Source: Candidatus Contendibacter sp. (GTDB lineage: Bacteria; Pseudomonadota; Gammaproteobacteria; Competibacterales; Competibacteraceae). Taken from it: a stretch of 64,000 nucleotides of DNA. The notes beneath the pieces are model-generated. The model did no database searches and was not told the origin of the DNA. It was given only the letters and a program-made list of their open reading frames with translations. Shown piece after piece: positions 60,942 through 64,000 of this stretch. The position numbers and the translations under genes are program-made. The DNA lies in assembly GCA_029624675.1 (NCBI GenBank), contig JARSSP010000071.1, positions 124,001 through 188,000 on the forward strand, read 5' to 3'. Within the stretch, counting starts at the first letter, position 1; each line of letters begins with the position of its first letter.

Positions 60942-61244
60942 ATGCTCTACGCCATCATTGGCCACGACGTGCCCGGTACGCTGGCCCAGCGCCTGGCTAT
61001 CCGCTCCGTTCATCTGGAGCGATTGACCACCCTGTCGAACGAAGGCCGGCTGATGCTGGCGGGGCCGTTGCCAGCCATCGACAGTCCCGATCCCGGTCCC
61101 GCCGGCTTCGTGGGCAGTCTGTTGGTCGCCGAGTTCGCCACGTTGGAAGACGCGAGGACCTGGGCCGAGACCGATCCCTACGTCGCCGCCGGCGTGTGGG
61201 GAGCGGTCGAAGTCCATCCGTTCCGCAAGGTGCTGCCGGCATGA
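60942..61244 (+). CDS. yciI: YciI-family protein
   Basis: A 100-residue ferredoxin-fold protein: MLYAIIGHDVPGTLAQRLAI, HLERLTTLSNEGRLMLAGPL and DPYVAAGVWGAVEVHPFRKV. It carries the conserved His/Asp pair of YciI proteins, whose biochemical function is not settled. It is two bases after yciB and overlaps bolA. Confidence 0.9.
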   Translation: MLYAIIGHDVPGTLAQRLAIRSVHLERLTTLSNEGRLMLAGPLPAIDSPDPGPAGFVGSLLVAEFATLEDARTWAETDPYVAAGVWGAVEVHPFRKVLPA

Positions 61245-61522
61245 ACGACCGGGTGGCCCTGATCGAGCAGCAGTTGCGCGCCGCCCTCGAACCCGAACGC
61301 CTGGCCATCGTGGACGACAGCGCCGCGCACGCCGGGCACGCCGGGGCGCGCGAAGGTGGCCATTTCACCGTCCACATCGTCTCCGCTGCCTTCGCCGGCA
61401 AAACCCCGATTCAGCGCCATCGCCTCGTCCACGCGGCGGTGGCGGACCTGATGCGCCGGGAAATCCACGCCCTCAGCATTCGGGCCTGGGCCCCGGAAGA
61501 AGCACCCCTGCCAATCCCGTAA
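61241..61522 (+). CDS. bolA: BolA-family protein
   Basis: A 93-residue BolA/IbaG-type protein: IEQQLRAALEPERLAIVDDS, HAGHAGAREGGHFTVHIVSA and KTPIQRHRLVHAAVADLMRR followed by HALSIRAWAPEE. The conserved His in QRHRLVH can share a [2Fe-2S] cluster with a monothiol glutaredoxin such as GrxD. The start overlaps the yciI stop (ATGA). Confidence 0.9.
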   Translation: MNDRVALIEQQLRAALEPERLAIVDDSAAHAGHAGAREGGHFTVHIVSAAFAGKTPIQRHRLVHAAVADLMRREIHALSIRAWAPEEAPLPIP

Positions 61523-61550
61523 TCCAACCCACCGTTCTGGAATCCCGATC

Positions 61551-62504
61551 ATGCGTAACATTCGCAAACTGACTTATCCCCTTCTGGCGCTGTCCTCGAC
61601 CCTGCTGCTATCCGGCCTGGCGCTGGCGGCGGAAGAGAAGAAAACCGAACCGGCGCCAGCGCCAGCGCCCGCCGCTGTCAAGGCACCCGCCGCCGCGCCA
61701 CCCGCCGCGTTCACCATTCCGGACCCAGTCGCGGTGGTCAACGGCAAACCGATTTCCAAGGCGGCCTTCGATCAGTACGCCCAGCAACTGCGCGGCAAGG
61801 CCAAGGTGGATTCGGCGGAAGCCAGCAAGGCGCTGGTCGATCAACTGGTCATGGAGGAACTGCTGGTGCAGGAAGCCGGCAAGCAGAAACTGGCCGATGA
61901 TCCACAGTTCAAGCAGCAGATGGAAATGGTCCAGCGCAACTTGTTGGCCAGCACCATGGTACGTCGGATGTTGAGTGCGAACGCGCCCAGCGAGGAGGCG
62001 ATCAAGAAGGAATACGACACCGCCGTCGCGGCGCTGAAGGGCAAGGAGTACAAGGCCAGCCACATCCTGGTGGATTCCGAGGACAAGGCCAAGGAAATCA
62101 TCGCTGAACTGAAGAAGGGCGGCAATTTCGCTGAGCTGGCCAAGACCAAGTCCAGCGACAGTTCGGCGGCCAACGGTGGCGATCTGGGCTGGTTCACATC
62201 GAGCATGATGGTGCCCCCCTTCTCGGAGGCGGTCGCCAAGCTGGAAAAGGGCAAGTACAGCGAGCAACCGGTGCAAACTCCGTTCGGTTGGCACGTCATC
62301 CTGTTGGAGGATGTCCGCGACGCCACCCCGCCGTCCATGGACGAACTGAAGCCGCAAATCGCCCAGATGCTGCAAAGCCGGATGGTGAATGATTATCTGG
62401 AAAAATTGAAATCTGGCGCCAAGATCGAGGTCAAGGAAATCCAGGCGAGCGAGGCCAAACCCGCCGCCGCTCCGGAAGCCGCCAAGAAGGAAGAGAAGAA
62501 GTAA
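61551..62504 (+). CDS. periplasmic PpiC-type peptidyl-prolyl isomerase
   Basis: A 317-residue chaperone-like foldase. A signal segment (LTYPLLALSSTLLLSGLALA) and an Ala/Pro linker are followed by a SurA-like N-domain (VVNGKPISKAAFDQYAQQLR) and one parvulin domain (YKASHILVDSEDKAKEIIAE to QTPFGWHVILLEDVRDATPP). The tail is Ala/Lys-rich. It is last in the yciB unit, and its length and layout resemble gammaproteobacterial PpiC/NifM-type proteins. Confidence 0.87.
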   Translation: MRNIRKLTYPLLALSSTLLLSGLALAAEEKKTEPAPAPAPAAVKAPAAAPPAAFTIPDPVAVVNGKPISKAAFDQYAQQLRGKAKVDSAEASKALVDQLVMEELLVQEAGKQKLADDPQFKQQMEMVQRNLLASTMVRRMLSANAPSEEAIKKEYDTAVAALKGKEYKASHILVDSEDKAKEIIAELKKGGNFAELAKTKSSDSSAANGGDLGWFTSSMMVPPFSEAVAKLEKGKYSEQPVQTPFGWHVILLEDVRDATPPSMDELKPQIAQMLQSRMVNDYLEKLKSGAKIEVKEIQASEAKPAAAPEAAKKEEKK

Positions 62505-62573
62505 ATCGCGAGTTGGGGGGAGGCCGTCAGGCCCAACCCCCTTCATCCGCCCCGGCGCGTGGGCGTCAAGTCC

Positions 62574-64000
<1,427 letters not shown>

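Overview
The window is dense, GC-rich bacterial chromosome of gammaproteobacterial type. The housekeeping set fits this: ybaL, sodB, grxD, yciK, sthA, pilU, msrB, msbA, hldE, rluB-scpB-scpA-trpS, yciO, yciB, yciI, bolA and ligA. It looks like a free-living aerobe of the Chromatiales/Competibacter sort, with a fructose PTS, a NAGGN-type osmolyte amidotransferase and type IV pili. The genus is inferred only. I found no rRNA, tRNA or CRISPR array.

Left part (1-37.8 kb). The window opens in a truncated fructose PTS IIC gene. Cation homeostasis genes follow: a two-RCK K+ channel with a small membrane partner, a four-gene unit of two DUF1538 membrane proteins with a PII-like and a CBS protein, and the antiporter YbaL. 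A type IIG restriction-modification enzyme and a VapC/Phd toxin-antitoxin pair form a small defence patch at 7.7-12.1 kb. From 12.2 to 37.8 kb the genes are mostly core metabolism and envelope genes (superoxide dismutase, glutaredoxin, transhydrogenase, pilus retraction ATPase, methionine sulfoxide reductase, a second CPA2 antiporter, LPS export and heptose synthesis). A pterin synthase-family protein in this stretch carries the ExxHGH signature of PTPS-III. A squalene/phytoene synthase-fold protein lacks the catalytic Asp motifs.

Middle (37.8-46.1 kb) is accessory DNA. It holds a metzincin-like protease followed by an exported HEAT-repeat protein, then a scrapyard: the 3' end of a P-type ATPase, a truncated SMR transporter, an integron attC-like site with a small ORF ending inside it, and an ISL3 transposase remnant. 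Next is an AAA ATPase fused to a PD-(D/E)XK nuclease. A minus-strand hemP operon follows (DUF2325 protein, a small Cys-containing protein, HemP, two paralogous small proteins). It starts at a strong promoter overlapped by a Fur-box match, beside a broken cytochrome c peroxidase gene.

Iron region (46.2-53.3 kb). A second strong promoter overlapped by a Fur-box-like site reads leftward into a ferritin-like gene, feoA, feoB, a Cys-rich membrane protein, two small HMA-like proteins with an H-x-x-x-R-x-R motif, a Gly/Ala-rich membrane protein, a His/Tyr/Gly/Pro-repeat protein and a P1B-type ATPase without the CPC motif. This gene set resembles ferrosome (fez) iron-storage organelle clusters and is the most interesting part of the window. 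Iron uptake, ferritin storage and a possible membrane-bound iron store would be co-regulated.

Right part (53.4-64 kb). The rluB-scpB-scpA block is separated from trpS by an AT-richer restriction endonuclease/methyltransferase pair, with the endonuclease gene overlapping the start of scpA. Then come an M50 protease, yciO, the yciB-yciI-bolA-ppiC unit, and ligA, which runs off the right edge.
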